A stretch of 64,000 bases of DNA, taken from Nemertoderma westbladi. Its lineage: Eukaryota > Xenacoelomorpha > Nemertodermatida > Nemertodermatidae. The stretch lies in the NCBI GenBank assembly GCA_032718475.1, contig JAUCBJ010001848.1, positions 30,884 through 94,883 of the forward strand. The letters run 5' to 3'. Positions 53,529-63,752 of this stretch are shown here, piece by piece. The position numbers and the translations under genes were made by a program. The notes below the pieces were generated by a model. It was not told the DNA's origin, did no database searches, and worked only from the letters and a program-made list of their open reading frames with translations. Position 1 is the first letter of the stretch, and the number at the start of each line of letters is the position of its first letter.

Positions 53529-53658
53529 TTATTGCCCGATTATCAAGTTATTTTCCCTAATATTTTACCCTCGGGCAGGAAACCCTCGGGCTACGCCCTC
53601 GGGTTATTCCTGCCCTCGGTAAAATATACGGGAAAATAACTTGATAACCGTGCAATAA
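53529..53658. mobile_element. 130-bp hairpin MITE
   Basis: An almost perfect palindrome: TTATTGCCCGATTATCAAG at one end, CTTGATAACCGTGCAATAA at the other, with CCCTCGGG words around the centre. Arms are about 55 bp. No coding capacity. Confidence 0.85.
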
Positions 53659-54015
53659 GTATTGATATTTCACTATTTTGATATTTGGATAGTTTTTGGC
53701 AATACAAAATTTATAGCCAACATTTTGGAAATGATCAAAAATTTTTGCGATACTGATTGAAATACAATAACAGTACACGTTCATGGGACCTTCGCACACA
53801 TGTAAGTCTAGACAATGACGACCACGACAACAACAATTACAATGATGATGACGAGTTTTTCTAACATATCCTTATGATAATGCTCACCTGGACTTACGTG
53901 GCTTGTCCCCAATTAAAAATCATTGGGTATCTTACTGTAATACTCATTAATCAGAGGGTTAGTTTTAGGCCCTATTATAATCTCACAAAAGGTACATTCA
54001 CATTCAAATATTTAC

Positions 54016-54272
54016 CTTCGCGCCAATTATTCTGTGCTCCTGTCCTCTTCTGTTGTAAATCATAATGCCATGAATCGTTCTTTCAATGTCAAGATCCACC
54101 CACCACCAGTTGGGAGGAGCCGAATCCGAATGGAATCCACAATCTGGTGGATTCCAAACCTCGCCATTCTTTTTGCCATTAGCAGCTAAATTCGCTGTAC
54201 AACCATATACTGATGAATCACTACCAGTAGTGATGTGGTACATTTTGTTCGCAATATCCAGTTTTCTTCCAC
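54016..54272 (-). CDS. fucolectin-domain exon, N-terminal half
   Basis: 257 bp between an acceptor (GAATAG|GTGGAAG) and a donor (GCGAAG|GTAAAT). It encodes DIANKMYHITTGSDSSVYG, CTANLAANGKKNGEVW, a SDSAPPNWWWVDLD block and IHGIMIYNRRGQEHRIIGAK. The WWxVDLx...I..I.IYNR...RI.GA pattern is that of fucolectin/FTP domains, which bind fucose and calcium outside the cell. The known ligand motif has His followed by two Arg; a His (FHSDS) and the NR...HR arginines are present, but the adjacent Cys pair of eel agglutinin is absent and the loop is one residue shorter. It enters in phase 1 and leaves in phase 0. Confidence 0.87.
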
Positions 54273-54734
54273 CTATTCTCAATCAAATTAATAATACCAA
54301 ATATTTGAAAACTAATCACCTACTTCTATCATATTTAAATTATAATATTTCACCTTGGTGATACAACTACCTATAAATATTTTAACTTGATAATATATAT
54401 GTGGCTGTTTCAGGTCTTGTGGTAAATAGTACCTTCTCCTGAACAACTGTCGTTAGGACAATTGCGACCAGGAAAATTTCGACATGGACAATTGCGACCC
54501 GATCATAAATAAATAGTTATACAACATTATATCCCATTATCTATATCATTATCATCTATATCATATCTATACCATTATATCCCACAACATTATATAAAAA
54601 AAAATTAAAGTACTTCTGTACTGATTAGATAAAATAATAGTAACGCAGCAAGTATATATATACTGCTATACTGCCTGACTGCGGAAACTTATTACAAAAA
54701 CTGCAATACACAATACTGTAATTTGCCAAACTTG

Positions 54735-56199
54735 CCAAAACCTGTTTCTAATGTTTATTTCAAAGCTAATTGAAAAAGCTGTAGCAAACTCCCTAATTGA
54801 ACACATGTGAGTTAATAAGTTTAATGATCCTTTTCAGAGCGTTACAGATCGATGCACAGCACGGAAACTGCGCTTTTACGAGTCAATAATGATGTATTAA
54901 AGAATATCGACGATGGCTCAGCAGTTATTCTGATACTGTTAGATCTCAGTGCTGACTCCGACACAGTCGAGCACTCTATTCTTTTAGACATATTGGATAA
55001 TGATATTGGAGTAACAGGTCGAGTTTTATATTGGTTTCGATCTTATCTCACCGAAAGGCAGCAATCAGTCCGGATTGGTAAATCGTACTCTAAAATGACA
55101 CTTTGGGCTACCCCAGGGATCGGTACTTGGACCTCTACTTTTCACCATATATATGCGCTCACTCAGAAATTTTATCAAGAACCATGGGCTCTGCTATCAT
55201 TTATATGCTGATGATACACAGCTGTATATCGCCTTCAAACCGTCAAACACTTCCAGTGCTGTTACAGTCACTACTGAATGTCTACAGGATATAAAACAAT
55301 GGATGTCCACCCACCTGTTGAAGATGAATAACGATAAAACTGAGGTACTGTACTTCTACTCCAGTCCAGGTTTTCAGCAGTTGTGCCGAGGCCAACACAT
55401 ATCAATATAGGTGACAAGCAGGTCAATCTGACTCATTCAGCAGTGCAATTTTTGATACTTACATGAACTCTGAAAAACATATATCATCGACAGTTCGTAG
55501 TGCCTTTTTTCAACTACGTAATATCTCAAAACTTAAACGATGCTTCGACAAAAAGACTCTAGAAGTTTTAATCCATGCACTGATCTCTAGCAAACTAGAT
55601 TACAACAACGCGTTATATTATGGTCTCCCTTGGAATGTAGTAAGCAGGAACAGGCAAAAGGGACCACATTAATTTAGACCACACCGGTGTTGAAAGAGCT
55701 ACATTGGCTACCTATTCTACTCCGGATCGACTTCAAGATTGCGCTAATGACCTATAAATGTATTCAAAACATCGGCCCATCTTATCTTTGTGACCTAGTC
55801 CAGCCTTATCATCCACAATGTGAACTACATTCCGCTGAACTGAACCTTCTTAGCGTTCCTAAATTCAATCTTGCAAGCTATGGTAAAGTGATTACGCGGT
55901 AGCTGCACCAACAATTTGGAACTCGCTTCCCATCAACATTCGCCCGATCTCCCTCGATAGAAATATTTAAGAAACTAATAAAGACTCATTTATTCAAAAT
56001 GGAATTCCAATGATAATAGTTAAATTTTTTTAACATGAATTATAATCTCACGTTTCTCAAGTGAACTCATGTCTTCAGTTCTGTTTTTAATTATGTTTTT
56101 AACTGTTTTAATTCAGTTCATACAGTGATTGGTTTTTATTAATTTTATGTGTAATGTGCGCCTTTGACCACTACGTAAAGGGCGCGATATAAATTTATA

Positions 56200-56230
<31 letters not shown>
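54735..56230 (+). pseudogene. CR1/L2-like non-LTR retrotransposon 3' half
   Basis: RT blocks in broken frames: STETALLRVNNDVLKNIDDG, ILLDLSADSDTVEHSILL (usually AFDTVDH), WFRSYLTERQQSVRIG, and [11 protein letters not shown] with the catalytic YADD (55197-55230), then LNNDKTEV-like and QLRNISKLKR blocks to 55902. It ends GGGCGCGATATAAATTTATA followed by an ATT microsatellite (56200-56230), as L2/CR1 elements do. At least three frame breaks; inactive. It lies antisense in the intron between the EGF and fucolectin exons. Confidence 0.88.
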
Positions 56231-56231
<1 letters not shown>

Positions 56232-57655
56232 TTCAAATATATTATATCAATAGCTAGTAAAAAAATATTGCATGAACAATGTTAACAATATACATAGGTG
56301 CCAAAACAATTAATTTTAATTCTAAGCGTTCCAGAATATCTAATTACAAATAATGTAGAGCCAACCGCATCCTTTTGTTCAAATGTAGCCACTGTAATTA
56401 AATCTAGCTATAGTAATGAAATGTAGCTACTGTAATTATTATACAATAATAAGTAAAATTAATAAAAAAAGCATTCCAGAATATAACATTGCGAATAATG
56501 TAGTCAGTATTTTAATATGTAGCTGAGGTAATTTAAATTTAGCTAGCTACCCGTACAATTTCGATCCTGCAAATTGAATAAAATCATGGGTCGCAATTGT
56601 ATGGGGGCAGCAATTGTCCGGGTCGCAATTGTCCGGACACCGTTTTATCCTGGTCAAAACAGTTTGTGGTCTGTTTATATCTGTGTATCTACATTTGAAA
56701 CGTTAATAATTAATCTTGGTAATAATAAAAAAATTTTTCAAAAATATATAAACTACAGCTATGGGTCACTCTCCACATAAGATTTGCCTCCATGTATTAA
56801 CCCTATTTCGACCAGGCTTTTTAAAATTTATGTTTTATGTTATTGAACGGGGGGGGGGGGGGGGGGTTAAATATAATGCGCCTATACACGATGTTCTAGG
56901 CGCTTTGGTACAAAGAAAGTACGAACATCAATATACGTAGAATACACCATATACAGACTAATGTAACATTATTGCATAAAAACTGAATATGTAAAATATT
57001 TAACGCGAGTGAAATGTTTTAGCACAGTAGGGTGGATAATTGTAACACTTTTTATAATTATTATAGAATTTGATAAAGTGTGCATAAGTTGATAAGTTTT
57101 ACCAAACATACGATGTAGAACTTATCAAGGTTGCATGAACCTGAAATTTGCTGTTTTTTTTTAAAGCTGGGCAACTTTTTTGCATTTGGTTCTTTTTAAA
57201 TTATTTATAATTTACTCCTAATATTTTTTTGACTTTTTTCGATTTTATACCATTATTCCCAGGATCTAGAAACGCATTACAAACAAAAAGCTTTTGTGGT
57301 TAAATATTGATCTTTCCAAAAAAGTCATCATTTATATTCATGTCAAAAGGGATTATCCTTCATTAAAATGTAAATAAAAACATTTCAGGTCAGTTCCGGA
57401 AAGAAGTATCTTTTTTTGATAGCAACTTTATGGATGTTAATAGCATGCAAATACGTGAAATCAATTTTCACATACACGAAAATTTATATATCTTTCCAGT
57501 TATGGAAGATTAAGATGAAAAACAGATGAAAAAGATAAAAAGTTATAATGATTATCTCGTTTTTCTTAAAATACATTTTTCGTACTTAACTGATTCCCTA
57601 TTGCGAATGGCCGCTTCAATTGAATACCTATTTGCCATAATATATTATCCTGTAA
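56231..57655. other. intron sequence, G run, no gene
   Basis: AT-rich. A short block from TTAACCCTATTTCGACC (56797) to an 18-base G run and TTAA (56849-56870) resembles the ends of the piggyBac-like family collapsed to about 70 bp. Nothing else recognised. Confidence 0.5.
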
Positions 57656-57660
57656 CTTAC

Positions 57661-57783
57661 CACAATCAATTCCATCACCAAAATAATTAGCAAAACACCG
57701 ACATGTAAAACTCCCAACAGTGTTTGCGCACACAGCCAACATATGACAGTTGTTTCCGCTTTTATAAAGACATTCATCGAAAT
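57661..57783 (-). CDS. calcium-binding EGF domain exon
   Basis: 123 bp with a consensus acceptor (AATTACAG|ATTTCG) and donor (TGTG|GTAAGT), phase 1 at both ends, the usual arrangement of modular EGF exons. It encodes one complete cbEGF: (D)[18 protein letters not shown], then [19 protein letters not shown] and IDC. All six cysteines and the calcium-binding D-x-DE and N-x(4)-F/Y-type residues are there. Its phase-1 donor fits the phase-1 acceptor of the fucolectin exon at 54272, so the two can be spliced directly. The gene is probably a secreted or membrane multi-domain lectin. Upstream exons were not found within the window. Confidence 0.9.
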
Positions 57784-57939
57784 CTGTAATTTAATAATTA
57801 TTTATTATTTTTATTTTAATAAAATTATTATTTTAATAATTTGTAATTTAAAGTAATTTATTTATATTAAGATTGAAAAGAATCAATGGTATAGGCCTAT
57901 TCTGGTATATGGTATGTGATCCAATTACTTTTTAGTATG

Positions 57940-58210
57940 TTAAAGATACCAATAATGCCAGTGTTAGGTACTGACAAAAATCTAGTTTTAGAATGTATTT
58001 ATGTCCCACCCGCAAGTTCAACAAGCTATGAAGGCAACACTGCTTCAATATTTGATTGTATTGAAAATAGTATTCGCACGGTTTATCATAGATTTGCAAG
58101 TACTTTTATTGTGGGATTTCAATGCTCGCACGGGCTCTTAGTCCGGCAGCCACAATGGTATACCGACAATTTTTGGACGGATTCAATTTTTTTGATGTTT
58201 TGAGTTCTAT
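57940..58210 (+). pseudogene. relic of a non-LTR endonuclease
   Basis: Plus-strand frame with LECIYVPPASS and IENSIRTVYHRF, followed out of frame by DFNARTG (around 58118-58138), the signature of EEP nucleases of non-LTR elements. Frameshifted and isolated from any RT. Confidence 0.6.
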
Positions 58211-58374
58211 AGGTCCCACTTAATGAGGAAATGGCGATTATAAAATTTTTGACTTTGGGCATTTTGAAATAACGACCTAGTTGCTAAGGACCACGTAATT
58301 CTCATTTAAAGCATAGCAACTGCAAACAACATGTCATAATGGATTGAAATCTTCTACAAAGTCAATATAGTTTA

Positions 58375-58575
58375 TCTTATGTCTCTGTGTCATGAGAAAG
58401 TGTCAGTATGTAATAATGAACACAGGACGTATATTCTATCAGCTCGGAAGTCTGAGTGTATGATCTATATAATATCTGCCCGACCGGTATGGTATGTATG
58501 TATATCTATATGTATAATGGACTTAGGTCCTTACACCTTTGTACGGTAATAATAGTCATAAGTATATTCACATCA
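58375..58575 (-). repeat. 3' LTR of the young Ty3-type element
   Basis: 201 bp, starts TGATGTGAATATAC in element sense and ends CATAAGA. Confidence 0.95.
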
Positions 58576-58619
58576 TCCCCCTTTCCCCCGCGATCTGAGT
58601 TCGCTGGAGTCATGATCGG

Positions 58620-61600
58620 TTATGGAACGGGGTACGTAGTAGTACTACCAAAACGTACAATAGGTTGATGTCGGCGTGTACTGCGACGTGGTTCTGGTAG
58701 TGTGTCAGCTATGGTCATCTTTAGCGTTGGTGTTTTGGCTATAGGGTTGGATGGGTTTGCGGTTGGTGGGTTAGTGATGTTAGGGTTGCGGTCGGGGTCA
58801 TGGTAGAGTCTGAGAAAACGGCGGTTTCTCCACGACGTGCGACCTGAGGGTAATTTTACTCGGTAGTCGCGTCGTTCCCCAACAGCTACGACGGTTCCAA
58901 CGTGATTCCATCGTTTCGTTTTTGGATCTTGGATACGTACAGTAGATCCAATTCGTATTTTTGGGTGGTCATGTGCGTCATGGTTGTAGAGCTCCTCGGT
59001 TTTGTGACGAAGTTCTCCTGCCCTGTGGTCGGCTGCGTCCGACTCATCGCGCCATTGTTGGGCGTAATGGGTGTGGTGGGCAGGAACGCGTGATCGTAGT
59101 AGACGACCGAAGACGATTTCGTTAGGTGAGCGGCCGTCTGCGCGTGGGGTGTTACGGAGTTCTAGTAAACCTTCCTGGAACTCAGTTGAGCCAGTGTCAC
59201 AGTGTGGTACTTTTTGGAGTAGGCGTTTTATGATTTTCACCGTTATCTCCGCATGGCCGTTGCTTGATGGGAAGTGTGGAGTACTGGGACACCACTCCAC
59301 TCCCCAGCGTTTAAGGAACTGTTTGAAGGAAGCCGCAGAAAATTGTGGGCCGCCATCAGACTTGAATTTTGTTGGGACACCCAGGTCGACGAACCATTTT
59401 CGGGTGACGAAGGCAACCTGTTGTGATGATGGGTCGTGTCGAAACTCGTGTACGACTGGGTATCCAGACAATCTGTCTGAGTAAACCAGGAAGTGTTTGC
59501 CTCCAATTTGGAATAGATCGGAGGAGACGAACTGAAATGGCCGCGTCGGCATTTTGTCAGCCATCAGTGTCTCTTTGGGGAGGCTTGGTAATAGTTCCTG
59601 ACAAGAATGGCATTGCGAAACGGTGCGTTCGATGTCTCGTGTAATGCCAGGCCAGTAGACAGTTTGTCTTGCGCGTTGTTTGGTTCGTGTCATCCCCTGG
59701 TGGGATGCATGCAATCTGTCTAAAGTATCCTGTTGATAGATTTTAGGAATAACTATTCTGTCCCCATATAATACAATGTCGTTGTATATCGAAAGGTTAT
59801 TGCGTATGGACTTGAACAGTTTAATGTATGGTGATGCGTTATGTAGACCACTAAAGTCAGTTTTGATCTCCTGGATCAATTCTTGGTACTCGGTGTCATC
59901 TAACGCTGCATCACGCAAATCCTGAATGATTGGGTCGCTTTCCATCACGTTTTCCGTGTTCCCGGAAATGGTTAATGCATTGATTGTGAAAGTGATGTCA
60001 TCGGGTTCGTCTGGGTCATCGACTGGTGAGCGGCTAAGGCAGTCTGCTATTCGGTGCTGTTTGCCTTTTTGCCATTCAACCCGGAACTGGTATTGAGATT
60101 GAAGTTCAGCCTTCATCCGTTGGATTTTGGCGTTTTCGATTTGGTTTATGGTGTAATTATTGAACATGGTGAGCAAAGGCCGGTGGTCGGTTACTACCGT
60201 AAATGTTGGTAGGCCCGCAAGGTACAGTCTGCACCTCTTTATACCATAGTAAATAGCTATGCACTCCAACTCAATAGTAGCATAGCGGCTTTCCGTATCA
60301 GTTATAAATCTACTGCCACAGGCAATAAGTTTCCATTGGTTGTCTTGGCGTTGCAGTAGATCATATCCAAAACCGTTGAGACGGCTGGCATCTGTTTCGA
60401 GCCGCGTTTCGGCGTTGATATCAAACGTGGCGAGGACTGGGGGTTGAACAAGTGCCTGTTTAACTTTGTTGAAGGCCTCCTCGTGGTTAGCCGTCCACAT
60501 AAAAACGTTTCGTGTTCGTAGTAGATCTCGAAGTGGTGTAGCGAAGGTACTGATCTCACTAGAAAAACATCCAAGTTGATTTACCAGACCCATGAAACTT
60601 CGTAAATCAGTTATGTTTTGTGGATTATGAAAGTTGGTGATGGCCTTCACTTTGTTGGGGTCGGCCTCCGTCCCATCCTTTGAGATGATATAACCCGCGA
60701 ATTTCACTCGCGTCTGAGCAAAATTAAACTTGGCCGGGTTGAGTGTAATTCCAGCCTGTCGACATCGGTCGAGAATTGTTCGGACGCGATCGATGTGTTC
60801 ATCGATGTTGGTGTCTTCAACGAGGATGTCATCCACAATCTTGTGGATTTGGGGTATACCATCGAGGGCCAGATCGCCGCGGTAGTTGTAACTATCTCCT
60901 GCAGAAATAAAACCCATGGGTGCTCTGCAGAAACGGTAACGTCCCCATGGCGTTATAAACGTTGTATAGTCTCGAGATTGTTCGTCGAGTTCGACCTGCC
61001 AATAACCCGATTTGGCATCCAGGGTCGAGAAAAGGCATGTGCCTGGTGTACGGCCAGATACAACATCGCCTGGTGAACGGGCGTTGTGTATGGTGCGCTT
61101 TACTTGACTGTTGAGTTTTGTTAAATCAACGGTTATACGAATTTCACCAGGTTGGTTGGGTTTTTGGCAAACCACAATTGGGTGGCACCATTCAACAGCA
61201 CGGTCGCCTGTTCGTTCTATTATGCCTTTTTGAAGCATATCCTCAATTTCTTTTTTAGTTTTCTCCCGAAACGGATGGGGTATTGGACGGTGCGCGTAGA
61301 GGCAGAATGGTTTCGCATCATCCACCAACTCGATCGTCATCGGTGGACCTACCATGGTCCGCAGTTGACCTCTGGTCCCAAAAACATCAGAGTATTCATC
61401 GAGAAGTTTCTGTTTTTCGATCTCGATCGATTGGTTATCATTGGATATGGTGTTGATTGCCGAAGTGGCATGTTGGGTGTCGACGGGTTCGTGTTGGGTG
61501 TCGACAGGTTCATGTTGGGTGTTGACGGGTTCATGTTGGGTACCAATGGGTGCATGTTCAGTGTCAACGGGTGTACATTGGGTGTCGACCGGTGCACGTT

Positions 61601-61709
61601 GGGTGTTGACGGGTGTACATTGGGTGTCGATGGGTGTGTGTTGTATCCCGTCAATGAACTTGGTAATTAGGTGTAGTGGTTTCGGGAATTCGGGGTGGAC
61701 AATACCCAA
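58620..61709 (-). CDS. Pol (RT-RNase H-integrase, plus end of protease) of the young element
   Basis: At least 1029 codons; the frame is open upstream of the listed TTG to about 61812, where it overlaps the end of gag in the +1 frame. That open part holds the second half of the protease (SKGAVYLSLSACKGLGIV). Then comes a heptad-repeat linker of TPVDTQ/HEPVDTQ units (61470-61640). RT has FSTLDAKSGYWQVEL and catalytic IVDDILVED; RNase H has ETDASRLNGFGYDL and VVTDHRPLL. Integrase has HASHQGMTRTKQRARQT...CHSCQE, then SSDLFQIG, KSDGGPQF and SSNGHAE, giving a D-D-E core. All catalytic residues of RT and integrase are present. Confidence 0.95.
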   Translation of the reverse strand: MGIVHPEFPKPLHLITKFIDGIQHTPIDTQCTPVNTQRAPVDTQCTPVDTEHAPIGTQHEPVNTQHEPVDTQHEPVDTQHATSAINTISNDNQSIEIEKQKLLDEYSDVFGTRGQLRTMVGPPMTIELVDDAKPFCLYAHRPIPHPFREKTKKEIEDMLQKGIIERTGDRAVEWCHPIVVCQKPNQPGEIRITVDLTKLNSQVKRTIHNARSPGDVVSGRTPGTCLFSTLDAKSGYWQVELDEQSRDYTTFITPWGRYRFCRAPMGFISAGDSYNYRGDLALDGIPQIHKIVDDILVEDTNIDEHIDRVRTILDRCRQAGITLNPAKFNFAQTRVKFAGYIISKDGTEADPNKVKAITNFHNPQNITDLRSFMGLVNQLGCFSSEISTFATPLRDLLRTRNVFMWTANHEEAFNKVKQALVQPPVLATFDINAETRLETDASRLNGFGYDLLQRQDNQWKLIACGSRFITDTESRYATIELECIAIYYGIKRCRLYLAGLPTFTVVTDHRPLLTMFNNYTINQIENAKIQRMKAELQSQYQFRVEWQKGKQHRIADCLSRSPVDDPDEPDDITFTINALTISGNTENVMESDPIIQDLRDAALDDTEYQELIQEIKTDFSGLHNASPYIKLFKSIRNNLSIYNDIVLYGDRIVIPKIYQQDTLDRLHASHQGMTRTKQRARQTVYWPGITRDIERTVSQCHSCQELLPSLPKETLMADKMPTRPFQFVSSDLFQIGGKHFLVYSDRLSGYPVVHEFRHDPSSQQVAFVTRKWFVDLGVPTKFKSDGGPQFSAASFKQFLKRWGVEWCPSTPHFPSSNGHAEITVKIIKRLLQKVPHCDTGSTEFQEGLLELRNTPRADGRSPNEIVFGRLLRSRVPAHHTHYAQQWRDESDAADHRAGELRHKTEELYNHDAHDHPKIRIGSTVRIQDPKTKRWNHVGTVVAVGERRDYRVKLPSGRTSWRNRRFLRLYHDPDRNPNITNPPTANPSNPIAKTPTLKMTIADTLPEPRRSTRRHQPIVRFGSTTTYPVP

Positions 61710-61788
61710 ACCTTTACATGCCGATAATGAAAGGTATACTGCTCCCTTGGATATGTCTGGGCATATGTATACCCAGTCCCTGTGTGTT

Positions 61789-63252
61789 CTACCACTGATA
61801 GTGAGCGCCCTCTAGAGGGTAGTCTGGGTCTGTTAAATCCGCTGCTATAACCTGCGCGCCCATATCGGCAATGCATGATTTATTCCCAATGTAGTCTCCT
61901 TTGTAGAAAAGATCTATTGGGACGAGGGGTCTGTAGTGAGCAGCTGTATATCCGTGTATGTCGGCGATTAGAATAGCGCCGGTGGACTGTGGAGGTTTCG
62001 AATATGTTTTACCAAGACATTTCGACGCAAAATGTCCCTGTTTTCCGCAGTGGTTGCATTTTTTATCGGCCGCCTTGCATGGTTGGTCTGTGGTGTGGGG
62101 CCAATTTCCACCGCAATTAATACATTTACCCTGAGATTTACAACGTTTGACAGCGTCACGGGCACTGGAAGAAGGTGTTTGTGAACGTTGTTGGGATTTA
62201 CTGTCCTTATCGCGTTTGTAGCGAGTTTTTGATTTTTGCGGATAACGTCCCTGTTGTTGGGTTGGTTGTGAAGTGGTGGAATGTTGAACCGCGTTTACTC
62301 GATGTTTCAGACGCTGGCCTTCCCTAGCAGCCATCTCCCGGTTACGGCAGAAATCCACAGTAGCGGCTCGGGAAAATAATGGTCGTTTACCGAAGAGTTC
62401 TTCCCGAGTTTCGTCATCCCGTATACCGCAGACAATAAGGGTTGTTAACCAATCGTCTTTGGACATTGACTCTATTTGTGCGTCGTCTGCCATCTCACAG
62501 AGTTTAATGTAAAAGTCGTCAAATTCCTGGCCATCGACTTGTTTCTGCCGTACGAGTTCGTAGCGATCGACGGCAATGTTTTGATCCGCGCGTAGATAAG
62601 TGCGGATCTCGCCCAAGACTTCATGCATTTCCAAGGATGTATCTTGGTCGATTTCGAGTGTGTACTGTATCCGGTTTAGAAAATCCGGACTGCAGTATGA
62701 GAACAGTGTAGCAATCTTGTCAACCCTGGGTTTCTCGTCGAGTTTGGTGACCCTTGAGTAATTTAACCACGCAGATTCCCAGCGTTTAAACGATTTAAAC
62801 CGGATCCCCACGTCCAGGATTTGAGGGGGTCGCACAGTTAGTCTAGCGGTGTTTCCACTATCGGCGGTACCGGTACCGGTATCACGATCATGTAATCGAG
62901 GCGGTGTTGAAATGGTTTGCTGGTCCCGGGTTGCCGACTGTTGTTCCATGAATCGCATAAAACGTTCTTCTCGGCGTTCCTCGTCCTCGCGTCTTTGTGC
63001 ATCGAGTTGTGCGAGTAACCGGCCCAGGTCGTAGGTAGAACCCTGGGTGGAACCCGATGTAGTTGCATCGTCTGTGTCCGTATCTCCGGACAGAGACAGC
63101 GATTTAATTAACCGTTTGCGTAGTACGACCGTGGCAGTTTTCGAATCATACTCCACGTCTGCGTTGTTGCAGTGTTCAATTAAAGTTGCCCTGGCGAGGC
63201 TGTTGATTATCTCCTCGGACAGATTGTAGGTATCCTCCGGGGAGATAGACAT
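61789..63252 (-). CDS. Gag with protease N-terminal part, young Ty3-type element
   Basis: The ATG at 63252 (MSISPEDTYN) is preferred; the frame is open 24 codons further upstream. The first 300 residues are an alpha-helical capsid region. A basic linker follows, then CINCGGNWPHTTDQPC and CNHCGKQGHFASKC (CCHC knuckle). The C-terminal 60 residues start the aspartic protease with CIADMGAQVIAADL. The expected D-T/S-G active site reads D-M-G (codons 61866-61858). The ORF ends at TAG 61791-61789 inside the protease; the rest of that domain is in the pol frame. Confidence 0.93.
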   Translation of the reverse strand: MSISPEDTYNLSEEIINSLARATLIEHCNNADVEYDSKTATVVLRKRLIKSLSLSGDTDTDDATTSGSTQGSTYDLGRLLAQLDAQRREDEERREERFMRFMEQQSATRDQQTISTPPRLHDRDTGTGTADSGNTARLTVRPPQILDVGIRFKSFKRWESAWLNYSRVTKLDEKPRVDKIATLFSYCSPDFLNRIQYTLEIDQDTSLEMHEVLGEIRTYLRADQNIAVDRYELVRQKQVDGQEFDDFYIKLCEMADDAQIESMSKDDWLTTLIVCGIRDDETREELFGKRPLFSRAATVDFCRNREMAAREGQRLKHRVNAVQHSTTSQPTQQQGRYPQKSKTRYKRDKDSKSQQRSQTPSSSARDAVKRCKSQGKCINCGGNWPHTTDQPCKAADKKCNHCGKQGHFASKCLGKTYSKPPQSTGAILIADIHGYTAAHYRPLVPIDLFYKGDYIGNKSCIADMGAQVIAADLTDPDYPLEGAHYQW

Positions 63253-63546
63253 GTTGCCCAATGTTGACCTTGAATGTATGTGGCAACACAGCCAATAATC
63301 AAAGTATAAACGCAAATACAGCAATTAGCAGATTAGTATATCCAGTACGGCAGTACGGTTCAGTAGTACAGCAGTACAGGCAGACAGGTATTCCAGTATT
63401 CGCCGCGGTGTAGCCGTTGTTGTATGGGGTTTTTTATATTAAAAGCCCCGTTTTTTATGTTGCAGTGTTATCAGTTATTGTAAGTTACGTAGGTCATTAG
63501 CAAAGCCCATGTAGGGTGGTCAAAGCTAATAGACACAACTGCGCCA

Positions 63547-63747
63547 TCTTATGTCTCTGTGTCATGAGAAAGTGTCAGTATGTAATAATGAACACAGGAC
63601 GTATATTCTATCAGCTCGGAAGTCTGAGTGTATGATCTATATAATATCTGCCCGACCGGTATGGTATGTATGTATATCTATATGTATAATGGACTTAGGT
63701 CCTTACACCTTTGTACGGTAATAATAGTCATAAGTATATTCACATCA
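63547..63747 (-). repeat. 5' LTR of the young Ty3-type element
   Basis: 201 bp, apparently identical to the 3' LTR. The GTTTA duplication follows at 63748-63752. Confidence 0.95.
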
Positions 63748-63752
63748 GTTTA

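Larger units (their letters stand above)
58375..63747 (-). mobile_element. complete Ty3-type LTR retrotransposon, very young
   Basis: 5.37 kb. The 201-bp LTRs at 58375-58575 and 63547-63747 show no difference by eye. Flanked by the target duplication GTTTA (58370-58374 and 63748-63752). A purine tract (GGGGGAAAGGGGGA in the element's sense, 58576-58589) precedes the 3' LTR, and a primer-binding site (TGGCGCAGTTG, ending near 63547) follows the 5' LTR. gag and pol are both open. Confidence 0.96.
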
